A DNA stretch of 64,000 nt from Ascarosepion bandense (taxonomy: Eukaryota > Mollusca > Cephalopoda > Sepiida > Sepiidae). Positions 20,690 through 31,421 of this stretch are shown here, piece after piece (the first letter of the stretch is position 1; each line of letters opens with the position of its first letter). A program made the translations under genes and the position numbers. The notes beneath the pieces were generated by a model. The model made no database searches, was not told the DNA's origin, and saw nothing but the letters and a program-made list of their open reading frames with translations. The stretch lies in NCBI GenBank assembly GCA_037127315.1, contig JBBBDQ010000420.1, positions 3,816,001-3,880,000 on the forward strand, given 5' to 3'.

Positions 20690-21665
20690 TTATTTTTTTT
20701 TTTTTATAAGCGTTTCACCCCGAGCAAGGCATGTCACTGCCACTACTGTGCAGGGGGCTACGTAGAGTGGAGAAAGGCTGGTTAAATATAGGAAATAACA
20801 GAGGGTGGGTGATAGGTGGGTGAGGATACCGAGAATGAGGGTTGGGTAGATGAGAGTGTTGTGAGAATAGTTGGGAGTTAGTGTGATAGGAGGTGTCTAT
20901 TGACCCTACATTTAAACACCTGGAGATTGTAACTGTCGGGAAAGCAGACTTGTGGAAGGGAGTTCCACAGGCGGGAAGCACGAGAAAAGAAGCTGTTGGA
21001 GTAGAATTTACGGTTACATCTTATTTGTTTAACTGTCAGAGGGTGGGACCTAGTTGCTAATCTAGTATCTCGTGTAAATTCGTGCTTGGGCGGCACCAGT
21101 GATCTAAGCTCATCGGAGCAGAAGCCATGAAAGTACTTGTAGAAGAGGCACAGGGAAGCTACATCACGCCGGTGTGAAAGCGGCTGCAGCCGGTCTGCCA
21201 AGTCAGTATCAACCACGTTACAGATCCTCCTTTGTATTTTGTCAAGAAGCCCAAGGAGAGCAGCAGGGGCACCCGACCAGATATGGCAGCAATATTCAAT
21301 ACACGGGCGGATGGTAGATTTGTATATGTGCAGAATAGTTTCAGGTGGGAAAAATTTCCGGGCCCTGCACAGAGAGCCGACTTTCATAGCAGCAGATTTG
21401 GCAATGGATTCAATATAGTCATTCCATTTGAGGTCCGCCGAGAGTGTAAGGCCAAGGAGGCGTAGTATTTTACTCTTTGGGAGGCTAGCCTGTCCCATGC
21501 TAATGGGAGGTAGATGCGATTGTCTATGGTGGTTAGTTGATAACAGCTTTATTTTGGAGGCATTGAAATTTACCAACCATTTCCTACCCCAGGTCACTAC
21601 GGATTGGAGGTCCCTTTCCAGTGCGGCAGCGAGGTTCACTTTGTCGTCCAGACCTGGTTTCTGAT
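20690..21665 (-). pseudogene. LINE-1 (CR1/Jockey-like) RT C-terminus and 3' end
   Basis: A minus-strand open frame of 253 codons (20878-21639) covers the RT thumb and C-terminal region: VTWGRKWLVNFNASKIKLLS, LRLLGLTLSADLKWNDYIES, RPCIEYCCHIWSGAPAALL, RRICNVVDTDLADRL, DVASLCLFYKYFHGFCSDEL and LWNSLPQVCFPDSYNLQVFK. A ~180-bp 3' UTR ends in GCCTTGCTCGGGGTGAAACG and poly-A. The palm with the catalytic Asp pair lies upstream and is missing, so this is a 5'-truncated insertion with its frame still open. Confidence 0.85.
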
Positions 21666-22590
21666 CGATTTTTCATTGTTGTTGTTTTTTATTAACCCTC
21701 ATTTCATCAGTTTAGTTTTGTGTGGGAAGGAGAAATATTTCATGATCCTAAATGTAAAACTGTCATAGAAAATTGAGTACACTTTCCATAATTTTTCCTC
21801 TTAGTAAATTACTCAATCTTAAAATCTATATTAAAACTGCATTATGTCGAAATTACGACCAGAATCATTGCTATTAATTTCTAATGCAGTGAGTGTATTG
21901 CGTTGCAAAATATCCCTTTTTTATGCGCAAAATCTTTTTTTCTTTTTTAATTCTTTGTTATTGCAGCGATTCAATTTTTACAAAAATTTTTTAACTTTTG
22001 TATTTTTCCTTTATATTTAATGATATTATTTTGTTCTCCGTTAATTTATTTTTCGTTTTTAATAACTAATTTTATGTTAAGTTTAGATTAATTCTTTTTA
22101 ATTAGTCATTATTAAGTATTATGTGCCTGGTTTTATTAATGTTATTTGTGTAATTTTATTTTATGTTTATGTTAGTTTTGTAAATTTTACTCTTTTTGTA
22201 ATATCTGAAATAATTAGCATATTAAAAGTGTCTGAATAATTTTCAATGTATTTTATTCGTCATTATTGCGACCAACAAAGTCTAAGTGTTCTTAAGTAAA
22301 TGGCTATAATTATAGCGGATTTTTATTTTACTGTTTGAAGTGAAAAATAATTATTTGTAATTTATAAATACCAATTAATTAGAATTCATAATTTTTAGAT
22401 CTTTTGGATTAAAACTAGTCGTTTATACATTGCATGACATCACGGGTGAATTTATTAAATTTATTAAATAATTATAACCAAAGTTTTATTCATTCTCATG
22501 GCTACGTTGGTGTTATTTTTCATAATTTTAATAGACACATAACTGCAAATGTAAAATCGCTTACAAAAAAAAAATTGCATATGGTATAGA
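21665..22590. other. AT-rich DNA, nothing recognised
   Basis: No coherent ORF, tRNA or repeat match was seen. Confidence 0.4.
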
Positions 22591-22595
22591 AAATA

Positions 22596-22698
22596 GTTGA
22601 ATACACCGTTTCTCGCTCGATCACTAAAGTTAAGCAACGTTGAGGCTGGTCAGTACTTAGATGGGTAACCGCTTGGAAATACCAGGTGCTGTAAGCGT
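22596..22698 (+). pseudogene. 5S rRNA-like sequence
   Basis: Covers roughly the 3' three quarters of an animal 5S rRNA with scattered changes: TCGCTCGATCACTAAAGTTAAGCAACGTTG (5S box A region) then GGTCAGTACTTAGATGGGTA and ACCGCTTGGAAATACCAGGT (box C region), ending GCTGTAAGC. The 5' quarter is unrecognisable. It could be a relict 5S copy or the 5S-derived head of a SINE, because a SINE-A starts about 10 bp downstream. A functional gene is unlikely: it lacks a proper 5' end and a clear Pol III T-run terminator. Confidence 0.75.
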
Positions 22699-22702
22699 TT
22701 AG

Positions 22703-22870
22703 TGACGGATGTGCGCTGTGGTGCAGTGGATATCGGCTCGGAAGGAGAATTAGGTGAGCCGAGTTCGAATTCCAGTTGAATACTTTGCATTCATTTAAGC
22801 ACTTGGGAAAGGTATTAATCCGTCCCTTCCCTCCAGTTATCAGTTAAATAACAAGGGTAGGACTTGGGCA
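22703..22870 (+). mobile_element. SINE-A head and linker
   Basis: The best tRNA-like head in the window: A-box-like GTGGTGCAGTGGATATCGG (about 22719) and B box GAGTTCGAATTCCAG (about 22761), then CACTTGGGAAAGGTATTAAT and CCCTCCAGTTATCAGTTAAA. Truncated before the hairpin. It directly follows the 5S-like segment. Confidence 0.85.
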
Positions 22871-22884
22871 CTCTGCCGTTAAAA

Positions 22885-23065
22885 ACAAATCCCAATGAAA
22901 CTTAGTTCCCGAAAAGAAAAAATTATTAATAGATACATAAACTTATATAAAAACAACAATAAATTTTTGAAAGCAAAAGATGTTACCGGCAATAAATAAA
23001 TAACATTTAGTTGGCAATAAATGACCCGCCGATGTTGATATGCCATAAAACAAAACAAGCAACAA
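22885..23065 (+). repeat. Repeat X, right part
   Basis: Degenerate AACAATAAATTTTTGAAAGC units and the terminal TTGGCAATAAATGACCCGCC ... GATATGCCATAAAACAAAAC match the right end of X at 11383-11430. Confidence 0.65.
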
Positions 23066-23182
23066 ATGCATTGCATTTTTCATGTATAATGGTAGACATA
23101 AATACGTAAGATAGAATCGGGAGTTAAGTTGTTTCGTACAGGAGTGACCAAAATTTCTAAATGAAGGAGCCGCATTTATTTT

Positions 23183-23650
23183 TCTTTTAATCATTTTACC
23201 CCAAGTAATTTGGGACTACCACTGATAGGCAATGAGATAAAAAAACAAAAAAAATGCAAGAGATGCTGAAGAAAATAAGGATAGGATTTAAGGAGATAAA
23301 AAATGGCAATTGGCGTTGCGTTTAAACTTTTGGAGATTGTAGCTATCAGAGAAGAAAGTATACGAAAGGTCATCCCATACATTAAAAGTGCGAGAAAAGA
23401 AACTATTAGATTAGAAAACGAGGTTACATTTAACTCTTGCAACGGTAAATCAAACTAGTAGCACACGTAAACACATGTGGTCAGAGCACCAGGAAAAGAA
23501 GTTCAGAGCAGTTACTATGAAAATATTTGTAGAAAAGACAGAGGGAAGTCACATCTTGTCGGTGAGAATGTGACTGAAGTCGGGCTGCCAAGTCAAGATC
23601 AATCACATTGCAGATTCTCGTTTGGATTTTGCCTTGAACCTCGACGGACG
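23183..23650 (-). mobile_element. LINE-1 3' end, degenerate
   Basis: Tail complement ATTTTACCCCAAGTAATTTG, then ORF end blocks CTTTTGGAGATTGTAGCTAT, AAGTGCGAGAAAAGAAACTA and GTCGGGCTGCCAAGTCAAGA. Frameshifted. Confidence 0.7.
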
Positions 23651-23699
23651 TGAGCAAGTGGATGGTGGAGCGAGGCTTGGGAAAAATAACAAGAGAAAA

Positions 23700-25085
23700 A
23701 GTGTGAATTCAAATTAATTATTACTACATTAAAATTAAATAATATTGCATTCAAATTAACAAGCAAGACATTCAATTTAAAACTAACTCATTCAATTTAA
23801 AGAATGCATTTAAAATTCACTAATTCTAATTTAATTTTGTAATTATTACGTTAGTACCAGATAGTTTGATAGTATGTTTGCCTCTCTTGGTGTTCATCTG
23901 AACTCCTCTTTTCTTTGGCAATTGCGAACTTAATTTAGACGATGAATTTGATGCTATTTTATGTCGATAACATAAAGATTGCAATGTTTAAATTGAATGG
24001 CTTATCATCTAATCTGAGTGCAGTATTATCTAATTCCAAAGCCTTACTTTTTGAATTGAATGCCAAATGGTGTAGTATATTACAAAAAAACATGTAAAGA
24101 CCTATGGTATTAGATGGTTCGATGCCAAAACTACAGAAGAGGATTTCCAACAAAAAGGAAAGCAAGAAACAGCAAGGTATTTATTGTAGAGCTTAGAGAG
24201 AATAGAAGCCAGTTCTGGGGCATGTTTCTTAAGGGCTATTGCTGGGATACTATCAAGTTCACATGCATAAAGACGATTCAGTTTAGAAATGATAGCATAA
24301 ATTTTAATTTAAAAATATAGAAACGTATAGCATTTAGAATAAAAATTGTTTATAAATGACTGTAATTCAAATTAAGTAAATTATATCACAGGAACATGCA
24401 TGAAAATTTTATTTACTCTTGTGATTACATCTATAATGCCACAATAAATACGATATATAGCGTATGTAGTATGTTCATATATATAGCAAATATGATATAA
24501 TTTTTAAAATAATATTTTGTTAATTATCTATGCTTCACTTAAACTTTTATGTAAAGAATCAGCTTCAAAGACGTGGTCAGATATTTAATATTTTTGATCT
24601 CTTCCCAAATGAATTTGTAGCACTCCACGCTTGACGTTTGTTAGTTTTAAATTGAGAATGTAGAAATCGGCTATGCGAAAATATCACCCGTGCATTATTA
24701 GCATTTGAAACTGGGACTATATTATTTAATCACGGAAGTTTACAAACGTTGAGCCAAAATTTGTTTTCATATTTTTCAGTAGTTAATTTGCATGTTGGGA
24801 TATATCTTTTTTGTCGATAACCAGGAATTACTGCAATAGTCTTTGACAGAAAGAATAAATATTTAATTCCGTAGAATTTGAAATAAAATAGTCATCCTGT
24901 TTGTCCTTTCGATGTTTATTAGTCAATAATAAGTATTATACCATTATTTATGTTGCATCATTGTGAAAATAAAGGATGTGCGATTAGTTCATCGGATATA
25001 GAAAACTGTGAAAAAACGTGAAGGCAGAGAGATGAGATCGAATTCCAAGCTAGTGTACTGCGTTCACTTTCTTTCACAAATGTTT
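23700..25085. other. AT-rich DNA, nothing recognised
   Basis: No protein-like ORF or window-internal repeat was found. Confidence 0.4.
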
Positions 25086-25094
25086 ACTTTTTAT

Positions 25095-25905
25095 TATTTT
25101 TTAATTATATCACCTCGAGCAAGGCAGTAACGCCACTGATGTGCAGGGGGCTACGTAAGAGTGAAAAAATTGGAAAAGAGAAAGCCGGAAACCACATCCT
25201 AAACAGGGAACGAGGCATGAGCCTCTTCCTCTGTTCAATAGACGTTGGTGGAGTATGAACCGAGCAATAGTTTAGTCTATCTACTCCAATTAAAAAAAAC
25301 AAGAAAAGTGTGAAAAGATTGCAAAAGAGAAAGCCGAAAACCACATCCTAAACAGGGAACGAGGGATGAGCCTCTTCACCTGTTCACTAGACGTTGGTGG
25401 AGTATGAACCGAGCAATAGTTAACTCTATCTACTCCAATTGAAAAAAAAAGAAGAAAAAAGAGTGAAAAGATTGGAAAAGAGAAAGCCGGAAACCACATC
25501 CTAAACAGGGAACGAGGCATGAGCCTCTTCCTCTGTTCAATAGACGTTGGTGGAGTATGAACCGAGCAATAGTTGAGTCTATCTACTCCAATTAAAAAAA
25601 AAAAAGAAGAAAAGAAAAGTGTGAAAAGATTGCAAAAGAGAAAGCCGGAAACCGCATCCTAAACAGGGAACGAGGGATGAGCCTCTTCACCTGTTCACTA
25701 GACGTTGGCGGAGTATGAACCGAGCAATTGTTAACTCTATCTACTCCAATTGAAAAAAAAAGAAGAAAAAAGAGTGAAAAGATTGGAAAAGAGAAAGCCG
25801 GAAACCACATCCTAAACAGGGAACAAGGGATGAGCCTCTTCACCTGTTCACTAGACGTGGGTGGAGTGTGAACCGGGCGATAGTTAGATCTATCTACTAA
25901 AAAAC
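25095..25905 (-). mobile_element. Retroposon T3: five units plus LINE-1 tail
   Basis: Minus orientation. LINE-1-type tail at about 25105-25165 (CCTCGAGCAAGGCAGTAACG, GTGCAGGGGGCTACGTAAGA), then five ~150-bp units. TCTATCTACT recurs at about 25276, 25425, 25578, 25736 and 25889. Units alternate in small variants: units 1 and 3 share CTCTTCCTCTGTTCAATAGA, units 2 and 4 share CTCTTCACCTGTTCACTAGA. This suggests two-unit duplication inside the array. It is the longest T array in the window. Confidence 0.88.
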
Positions 25906-25964
25906 AAAAAACAAAAAACAAACAAACATAGGGTGCTAGATTGCTAAGTTTTAACTTAGTTAAA

Positions 25965-26470
25965 GTCCAGTCAAAGAGATTTCTGCTAAATTAAAAAAAT
26001 AGACAAAGAAAACTAAATGAACATGAAAAGTTTAAAATTAAGCAAAAAAATGACTTACTTTTAAGAAACAAAGTTGATTCTTACTTTTAAGAAACAAAGT
26101 TGGGATGAGAAATAAACAAAGTTGATTCTCATCCCAACACGAGGGTACTACCAGGAAGGTAAAAATTATTTTTTAACTTTTTGGTCACACCAAGTGGATA
26201 CTGGGGCGAGGGTGGGTTAGTCAAATGAAATAGCCCCAAGAGGGTAGCAAGACGACCAAATTACAGCCCGCCAAGAAGAGAAAAGAAGAGACTAACATAG
26301 GGCCAGCAAAAAAGAAAGAAACAAACGAGCAATACACCAGTCAAAGAGATTTCTGCTAAATTAAAAAAATAGATAAAGAAAACCAATTAAACATGAAAAG
26401 TTTAAAATTAAGCAAAAAATTCCTTACTTTTAAGAATATTGCAAACAAAGTTAATTCCCATCCCAACGGA
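25965..26470. repeat. ~130-bp direct repeat pair
   Basis: GTCAAAGAGATTTCTGCTAA ... CATGAAAAGTTTAAAATTAA ... TTCTCATCCCAAC occurs at about 25972-26140 and again at 26339-26467. The spacer of about 200 bp is purine-rich. The first copy has an extra internal duplication of CTTACTTTTAAGAAACAAAG. Could be a small LTR-like or tandem-duplicated element. Confidence 0.6.
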
Positions 26471-26937
26471 AATTATACGGATTCATCTTTTCTTTGTTAT
26501 GGATTAAATATCAGTGTAGACCTGTCTCTCTTGCTTTGGATAGCAACCATTCTAAGAGACGACAAATTCTGAATTGCAAAACTTATAAAAAAACAATGGG
26601 AAACCATTCTGCTATCCATTCAAAGAATTCATGGCAATTCACAGGAAATAAAGAAAGGAGTGCAGAGAGTCATTGTTCCTTACACCTTGAAGAAACAAGA
26701 CATTAAGGAAATCATAAAAAAACGCGTTTATACGGTTAAATAAATGTTCACTTTTCATAATTATTCTTTGGTCAATTCACTTAATTCAATAGTAAATTCT
26801 CATAACATAGAACAACCCGTTGAAAATTTTAGATCAAAATTCGGCTAATAATTATGTAAAGGTATTAACCTATCGAGAAACATTCATACGCACGTCTCTT
26901 ACCATTTTTCCATCTCATTAATAATTATGTAACTCCC

Positions 26938-27010
26938 CCCCCCTCTCTCTCTCTCTCCCTGCATGTGTGTATGTGCGTGGGTGCGGGCGCGCACGTGCGT
27001 GTGTGTGCCT
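26938..27010. repeat. C/CT tract and GT-rich simple sequence
   Basis: CCCCCCCC followed by CTCTCT and a GTGCG/GTGTG-rich stretch. Confidence 0.8.
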
Positions 27011-27239
27011 GTAAGTCAACAGCCATTTGTTCTCTATCTAACTTGCTGCCTTCAGCCAAGCTTCTCATAGACCCAAATTCAGGCTCCTGAAATATTGACC
27101 CAAACTAGTAAACTCAATTTTGCGTCGTTCTTTCAGTAATTATTTGGGGTGCCGACAAAATCTTAACTCGAGCATTAAATCTTCGTTATATAATATTTCA
27201 TTCCTCCAATATTCCATTAGTTACTCTTGATAAGCGGCC

Positions 27240-27650
27240 TTGTTGTCGTTTTATTTTGTTTTACGTCCTATCAGACTCAATGTGGTATTTAATGCCTACT
27301 AGGTTTTTAGGGCAAATTTGTATGTAGAACAGCTTTCATTAACATATTTTTTTTTCAAAGAGTGCTTTTATTGAAAATCAAATGTATTGCCAGTGTTGTC
27401 ATTTTTTTTCACAACTGTATTACTGGTATTTTTTTTATGTATTGCTGTTAATATCTTTTTACAAAAATGTATTACTGGTAATTTATTATTATTATTTCGA
27501 AATATATACTGCTAGAAATATTTTTTATTTTTCAAAAAAGTTTTGCTGGTGATGTTTTCTTTTCTAAAAGATTTATTGCCCGCAATATGTTTTTTTTAAT
27601 GTATTGCTAGTATTTTTACTAGAAGAATCTATTCTTGTGCTTTCATTGAA
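27240..27650 (-). repeat. Repeat X, minisatellite part, inverted
   Basis: Right-end complement GTTTTATTTTGTTTTACGTC ... TGTGGTATTTAATGCC, then about ten degenerate units around ATGTATTACTGGTAAT. Same order as X at 10890, opposite strand. The left block is missing. Confidence 0.65.
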
Positions 27651-27704
27651 CACTGACAGATGCGAATCTGGGAACAACAACAATGTATATATATATATAT
27701 AGCT

Positions 27705-28215
27705 ATTCTCCTCGGGCTTCTTGACAAAATACAGCGAAGAATCTGTAATGTGATTGATACTGACTTAGCTGACCGCCTGCAGTCACTCTCTCACCGGCGT
27801 GACGTGGCTTCCCTGTGCCTCTTTTACAAATACTTTCATGGCTTCTGCTCTGATGAACTTAAATCACTGGTGCCCCCTAGGTGTGAGTTCGTACGATATA
27901 CTAGATTGGCAACTAGGTCCCACCCTTTTACAGTGAAACCGATGAAATGTAACCGCAATTTCTACTCCAACAGCTTCTTTTCTCGCACTCCCCGCCTGTG
28001 GAATTCCTTTCCGCATGCTTGCTTCCCCGACGGCTATAAACTCCAGGAGTTTAAATGTAAGGTCAATAGACACCTTCTAACGCACTAACCCTCCCATTCT
28101 CCCCAAATCTCCCACTATGTACATCCTAACTCGTCTATCGCCCTGTGTAGCCCCCTGCGCTATAGTGGCAGTGGAATGCCTTGCTTGGGGTGACATGATT
28201 AAAAAAATAAAAAAA
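27705..28215 (+). pseudogene. LINE-1 C-terminal ORF end and tail
   Basis: Open frame to TAA at 28088 with LLDKIQRRICNVIDTDLADRL, DVASLCLFYKYFHGFCSDEL, ATRSHPFTVKPMKCNRNFYS and LWNSFPHACFPDGYKLQEFK, then the tail GTAGCCCCCTGCGCTATAGT ... CTTGCTTGGGGTGACATGAT and an A-rich end. 5'-truncated insertion; little decay, so probably one of the younger copies. Confidence 0.8.
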
Positions 28216-28263
28216 TAATATATATATATATGCGCGTACTTGCGTGTATTATACCTATATGTA

Positions 28264-28270
28264 TATTTAT

Positions 28271-28318
<48 letters not shown>
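28264..28318. repeat. (TA)n microsatellite
   Basis: About 26 TA units then GAGAGA. Confidence 0.95.
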
Positions 28319-28320
<2 letters not shown>

Positions 28321-28476
28321 AGAGAGAGAAAGAGATATAAAGACAGAAGACAGAACACGTTTCGTTCCCATAAGCACCTTATCAATATACATATGCCGAA
28401 ACCCGCTAGTAAAAAAAAGTTTTCCTTTTTCCTTTAATTATATTGTCTTTACATATATATTTTATATATAAATTAA

Positions 28477-28481
<5 letters not shown>

Positions 28482-28568
<87 letters not shown>
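28482..28568. repeat. (CA)n then (TA)n compound microsatellite
   Basis: About 28 CA units change directly into TA units. Confidence 0.95.
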
Positions 28569-28573
<5 letters not shown>

Positions 28574-28739
28574 TGCGTCATTATTTCATGCGTGTGTGCC
28601 CGTGCTGTCAAAAATGATGGCAAAATATTTATATCGATATGCCGTTTAAAATGACGGCAACATATATATTGATGTACCTACTATCGAGTATCTTACTTTT
28701 AGACATAAGAAAATGAAATACACACTCAGCGTGACAAGC

Positions 28740-28740
<1 letters not shown>

Positions 28741-28788
<48 letters not shown>
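28741..28788. repeat. (TA)n microsatellite
   Basis: About 23 TA units. Confidence 0.95.
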
Positions 28789-28965
28789 TGACGAGCAGCA
28801 AGTTTTGGGCTGCGAAATACGTATTATCCATGATATTGTAGAATTTCTAAAACAAATTTTAAAGATTATATTACTCTATTAAATTAAATAAATAAATTTA
28901 ACATTGAGTTTTTTTGAGTTCGTCTCTATCGGAATTTACCTCACTTAAATACCAAATATTTTAAG

Positions 28966-28969
<4 letters not shown>

Positions 28970-29019
<50 letters not shown>
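28970..29019. repeat. (TA)n microsatellite
   Basis: About 24 TA units. Confidence 0.95.
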
Positions 29020-29021
<2 letters not shown>

Positions 29022-29025
29022 GTAT

Positions 29026-29165
29026 TGAGCGCTTTATTGTTACGGTTTTCGTCTTGGGGTCTTTTTCTTTCCTACGAGTATTTGACTTCTTCATGTACTT
29101 CGTTTGTTTCTTTTTTTATTTCCCCTCCTTTTCCCTCCGAGTTCGACCTAGGTGGGTTATTCAAG
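29026..29165. repeat. Repeat shared with 19078-19205
   Basis: GTATTGAGCGCTTTATTGTT and later blocks correspond to the segment upstream of the PLE at 19 kb. Confidence 0.5.
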
Positions 29166-29224
29166 ACGATTTAAATTATAGTATAACTACCACTAGTATT
29201 AGCAGAATTATTTCTGTTACTATT

Positions 29225-29248
29225 AATATTATTATTATTATTATTATT

Positions 29249-29282
<34 letters not shown>
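29225..29282. repeat. (ATT)n then (TA)n
   Basis: ATT repeats followed by about 13 TA units. Confidence 0.9.
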
Positions 29283-29286
<4 letters not shown>

Positions 29287-29845
29287 GCACAACAATCTTA
29301 ATTATAATGGAGAGAGTTACATTAGACGTTTTATTTAGTCGATAAACGAGCTTGAGTAAACATCCTTGAAAGTGGGTGGCAAGTTATTACACAGCCGGAA
29401 GTCGAATTCTCTTTAATAAAATCTCGAATTTCCATGGCAGTAGACGTAGATTTGAATGTTTAAAAACAAAGATGTCTACTCAAACACGTGTACACACTAA
29501 ATATATTTGAAGCAATAAGAAATAATGTCGGATTAGAAAAAAAATTAATTACTTGGAAATTACTTTTTAACGTTTCTCTTACAAAAAAAAAACACTTCGA
29601 TATAATCTTTGGTAAATCCCAACGAGAGATGCGCAGTTCTTAAAATGGTAATTGAACTTTCTTCGATTATGAAAGTCTTCTGTGCTTGGGAGAAATGAAG
29701 TACACCGGGATTAACGGCTTCAAACTCTGTCAGTAGAAATATTTTATTCATATTTAAAATCTAAATGTTCGGTCTCAATCTAAAATATTAATTCAAACAC
29801 GAATATTCGATAAATATAAGGTCTACATTAATAAAAAATACATAA
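29283..29845. other. No recognised feature
   Basis: AT-rich DNA; the short open frames show no family resemblance. Confidence 0.4.
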
Positions 29846-29847
29846 GA

Positions 29848-29850
<3 letters not shown>

Positions 29851-29895
<45 letters not shown>

Positions 29896-29896
29896 G

Positions 29897-29946
<50 letters not shown>
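29851..29946. repeat. Interrupted (TA)n / (GTAT)n array
   Basis: Two TA runs separated by TATGTATGTATGTGTGTGCA. Confidence 0.9.
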
Positions 29947-29947
<1 letters not shown>

Positions 29948-29954
29948 TTTTTTA

Positions 29955-30260
29955 TAATCATATCACCCCAAGCAAGGCAGTTTATTGCCACTGGTGCGCA
30001 GAGGGCTACATAGGAGGAAAGTTATGACAAAGAAGGACAGGTTATGGGAGGTGTCAAAAAGAGGGCAAGAGAAGGATGAGAATGCTGATGTGATGAGAGT
30101 GGAGTGGACGAAGAAAGGAGCATAAGCGAGAGGATGCAAGTCAGTGAGATAGGAGATTAATATTGATTTTATACTTAAATTGTTGGAGATTGTAATTGTC
30201 AGGGAAGCAAGTAAACGGAAAGGAATTCCACAAGCAGGAAGTACAAGAAAAGAAGCTGAT
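29955..30260 (-). mobile_element. LINE-1 3' end, cut by a PLE
   Basis: Tail complement ATCATATCACCCCAAGCAAG, 3' UTR, then the start of the ORF-end block (TGTTGGAGATTGTAATTGTC, AAGTACAAGAAAAGAAGCTG). It stops abruptly at a short TA run where the PLE begins. Confidence 0.75.
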
Positions 30261-30261
30261 A

Positions 30262-30966
30262 TATATATATAAAGAATTACACAACATTAAGCAAACACTA
30301 GTCAATAATGGATTTCCTAACTCCGTTATTGATCAACAAATTAAAATGTATCTCAACAAACTTAACAATAGCTCTAACAATAATGATAATATTAATAATA
30401 ATGGTTTACATCAAAATAAACTTAACACTATTAACTTATACTATTGCAACCAAATACATAATAATTATAAACAAGATGAAAAAACTCTCAAAAACATAAT
30501 ACGTAGAAATGTTAAACCAGTCGAAAGTAATAATCAAATTAAACTCATTATATATTATAAAAAGTTTAAAACAATTGACCTCATAGTCTATAATAACCCA
30601 ACAGGCACTAAACTAAATTCTTTATAAAAAACCAATGTAGTGTACCAATTTACATGCCCATTCAGAGATTGCATCTCTGATACTAATCAAAAACCTAGTA
30701 CATATATTGGTTTTACCACAACCACGCTCTCCGGTAGACTTACATGTCATCTTTCTGATCAGAGTACTATTAAACAACATTTCTCTGAAAAACATAAACA
30801 TGTAGGTAATATCAGACAGATTTTGGTCAACAATACGGTGATCCTTACTCATACACACAGTAAGAGGAACCTGCAGATATTGGAGGCCATGTACATCAAA
30901 TCAAAACAACCAACACTCAATAAAATCAACTTTAAAACAGGAAATAACATATTACATTGCATTTGA
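30262..30966 (+). pseudogene. Penelope-like element C-terminal region with GIY-YIG domain
   Basis: The frame runs to about 30627 (LHNIKQTLVNNGFPNSVID, KTLKNIIRRNVKPVESN, then a TAA). It continues from about 30634 as VYQFTCPFRDCISD, STYIGFTTTTLSGRLTCHL, KQHFSEKHKH and AMYIKSKQPTLNK to TGA at 30966. This is the linker and GIY-YIG endonuclease of a Penelope-type PLE: VYQF..C....C then YIGFT...L..R. One stop or frameshift separates the halves. RT is absent (5' truncation). It was inserted into LINE-1 (29955-30260). Confidence 0.8.
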
Positions 30967-31158
30967 CTAGATGGTTTTGTTGTCATTTCGCGCTATCCCG
31001 CGGTGTGACGTCATAAAACCGCATCGCAAACTTAAGAACTGCGTTTATTATTTTTGGTAACTATTGCCGTTGCCAAGCGGAGTTTTATGTCAACACAAAA
31101 TAAAATCGTCGGTGATGGTGGATTTTATAATATTTCAGTTTAAACTACCTCTCTGAAG
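30967..31158 (+). mobile_element. PLE inter-unit (pLTR-like) segment with hammerhead-like motif
   Basis: Non-coding segment between the end of one PLE ORF and the start of another, less AT-rich (CGCTATCCCGCGGTGTGACG). Its end overlaps CTGAAGA-U-GGCUC-AUGU-GAGCC-GAAAGCUU at about 31153-31182, a hammerhead-like core with a perfect five-pair stem II. Confidence 0.65.
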
Positions 31159-31352
31159 ATGGCTCATGTGAGCCGAAAGCTTAGAAGAAAACCAATAAAT
31201 AATTATCCAAATGTTGGAGAATTTTTGTCTTTATTTTCAACTGAAATTAAAGCAAAAATACGACGTTTAGAACGGCTCATGATTAAACATAATAGACATT
31301 CATTGTCTCTTATATTTAATAGCATATGTCTAGAAAATTACTTGCTGCCTCA
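31159..31352 (+). pseudogene. Penelope-like element N-terminal fragment
   Basis: The frame from ATG 31159 contains IKAKIRRLERLMIKHNRHSL and SLIFNSICLENYLLPQYT, a pattern I associate with the N-terminal region of PLE proteins (KL..L....R....L.F...C.....LP). It sits about 190 bp after the C-terminus of the previous PLE, so the pair looks like a head-to-tail junction. It breaks off at a TA/GT microsatellite. Confidence 0.6.
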
Positions 31353-31355
31353 ATA

Positions 31356-31357
<2 letters not shown>

Positions 31358-31420
<63 letters not shown>
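31358..31420. repeat. (TA)n then (GT)n
   Basis: TA run followed by about 16 GT units at the junction of two oppositely oriented PLE pieces. Confidence 0.95.

Positions 31421-31421
<1 letters not shown>

Noticed and set aside
22596..22698. Functional 5S rRNA gene
   Set aside because: The 5' quarter is unrecognisable, there are several changes in conserved positions and no clear T-run terminator follows.
25095..25905. CRISPR-like array
   Set aside because: Units are about 150 bp with no short repeat/unique spacer pattern, end in a LINE tail and recur as dispersed copies.
28240..28650. Frames encoding (YI)n or (TH)n
   Set aside because: They come from TA and CA microsatellites; the same holds for similar frames at 16.4, 17.2, 20.2, 29.8, 45.7, 46.3, 55.5 and 57.2 kb.
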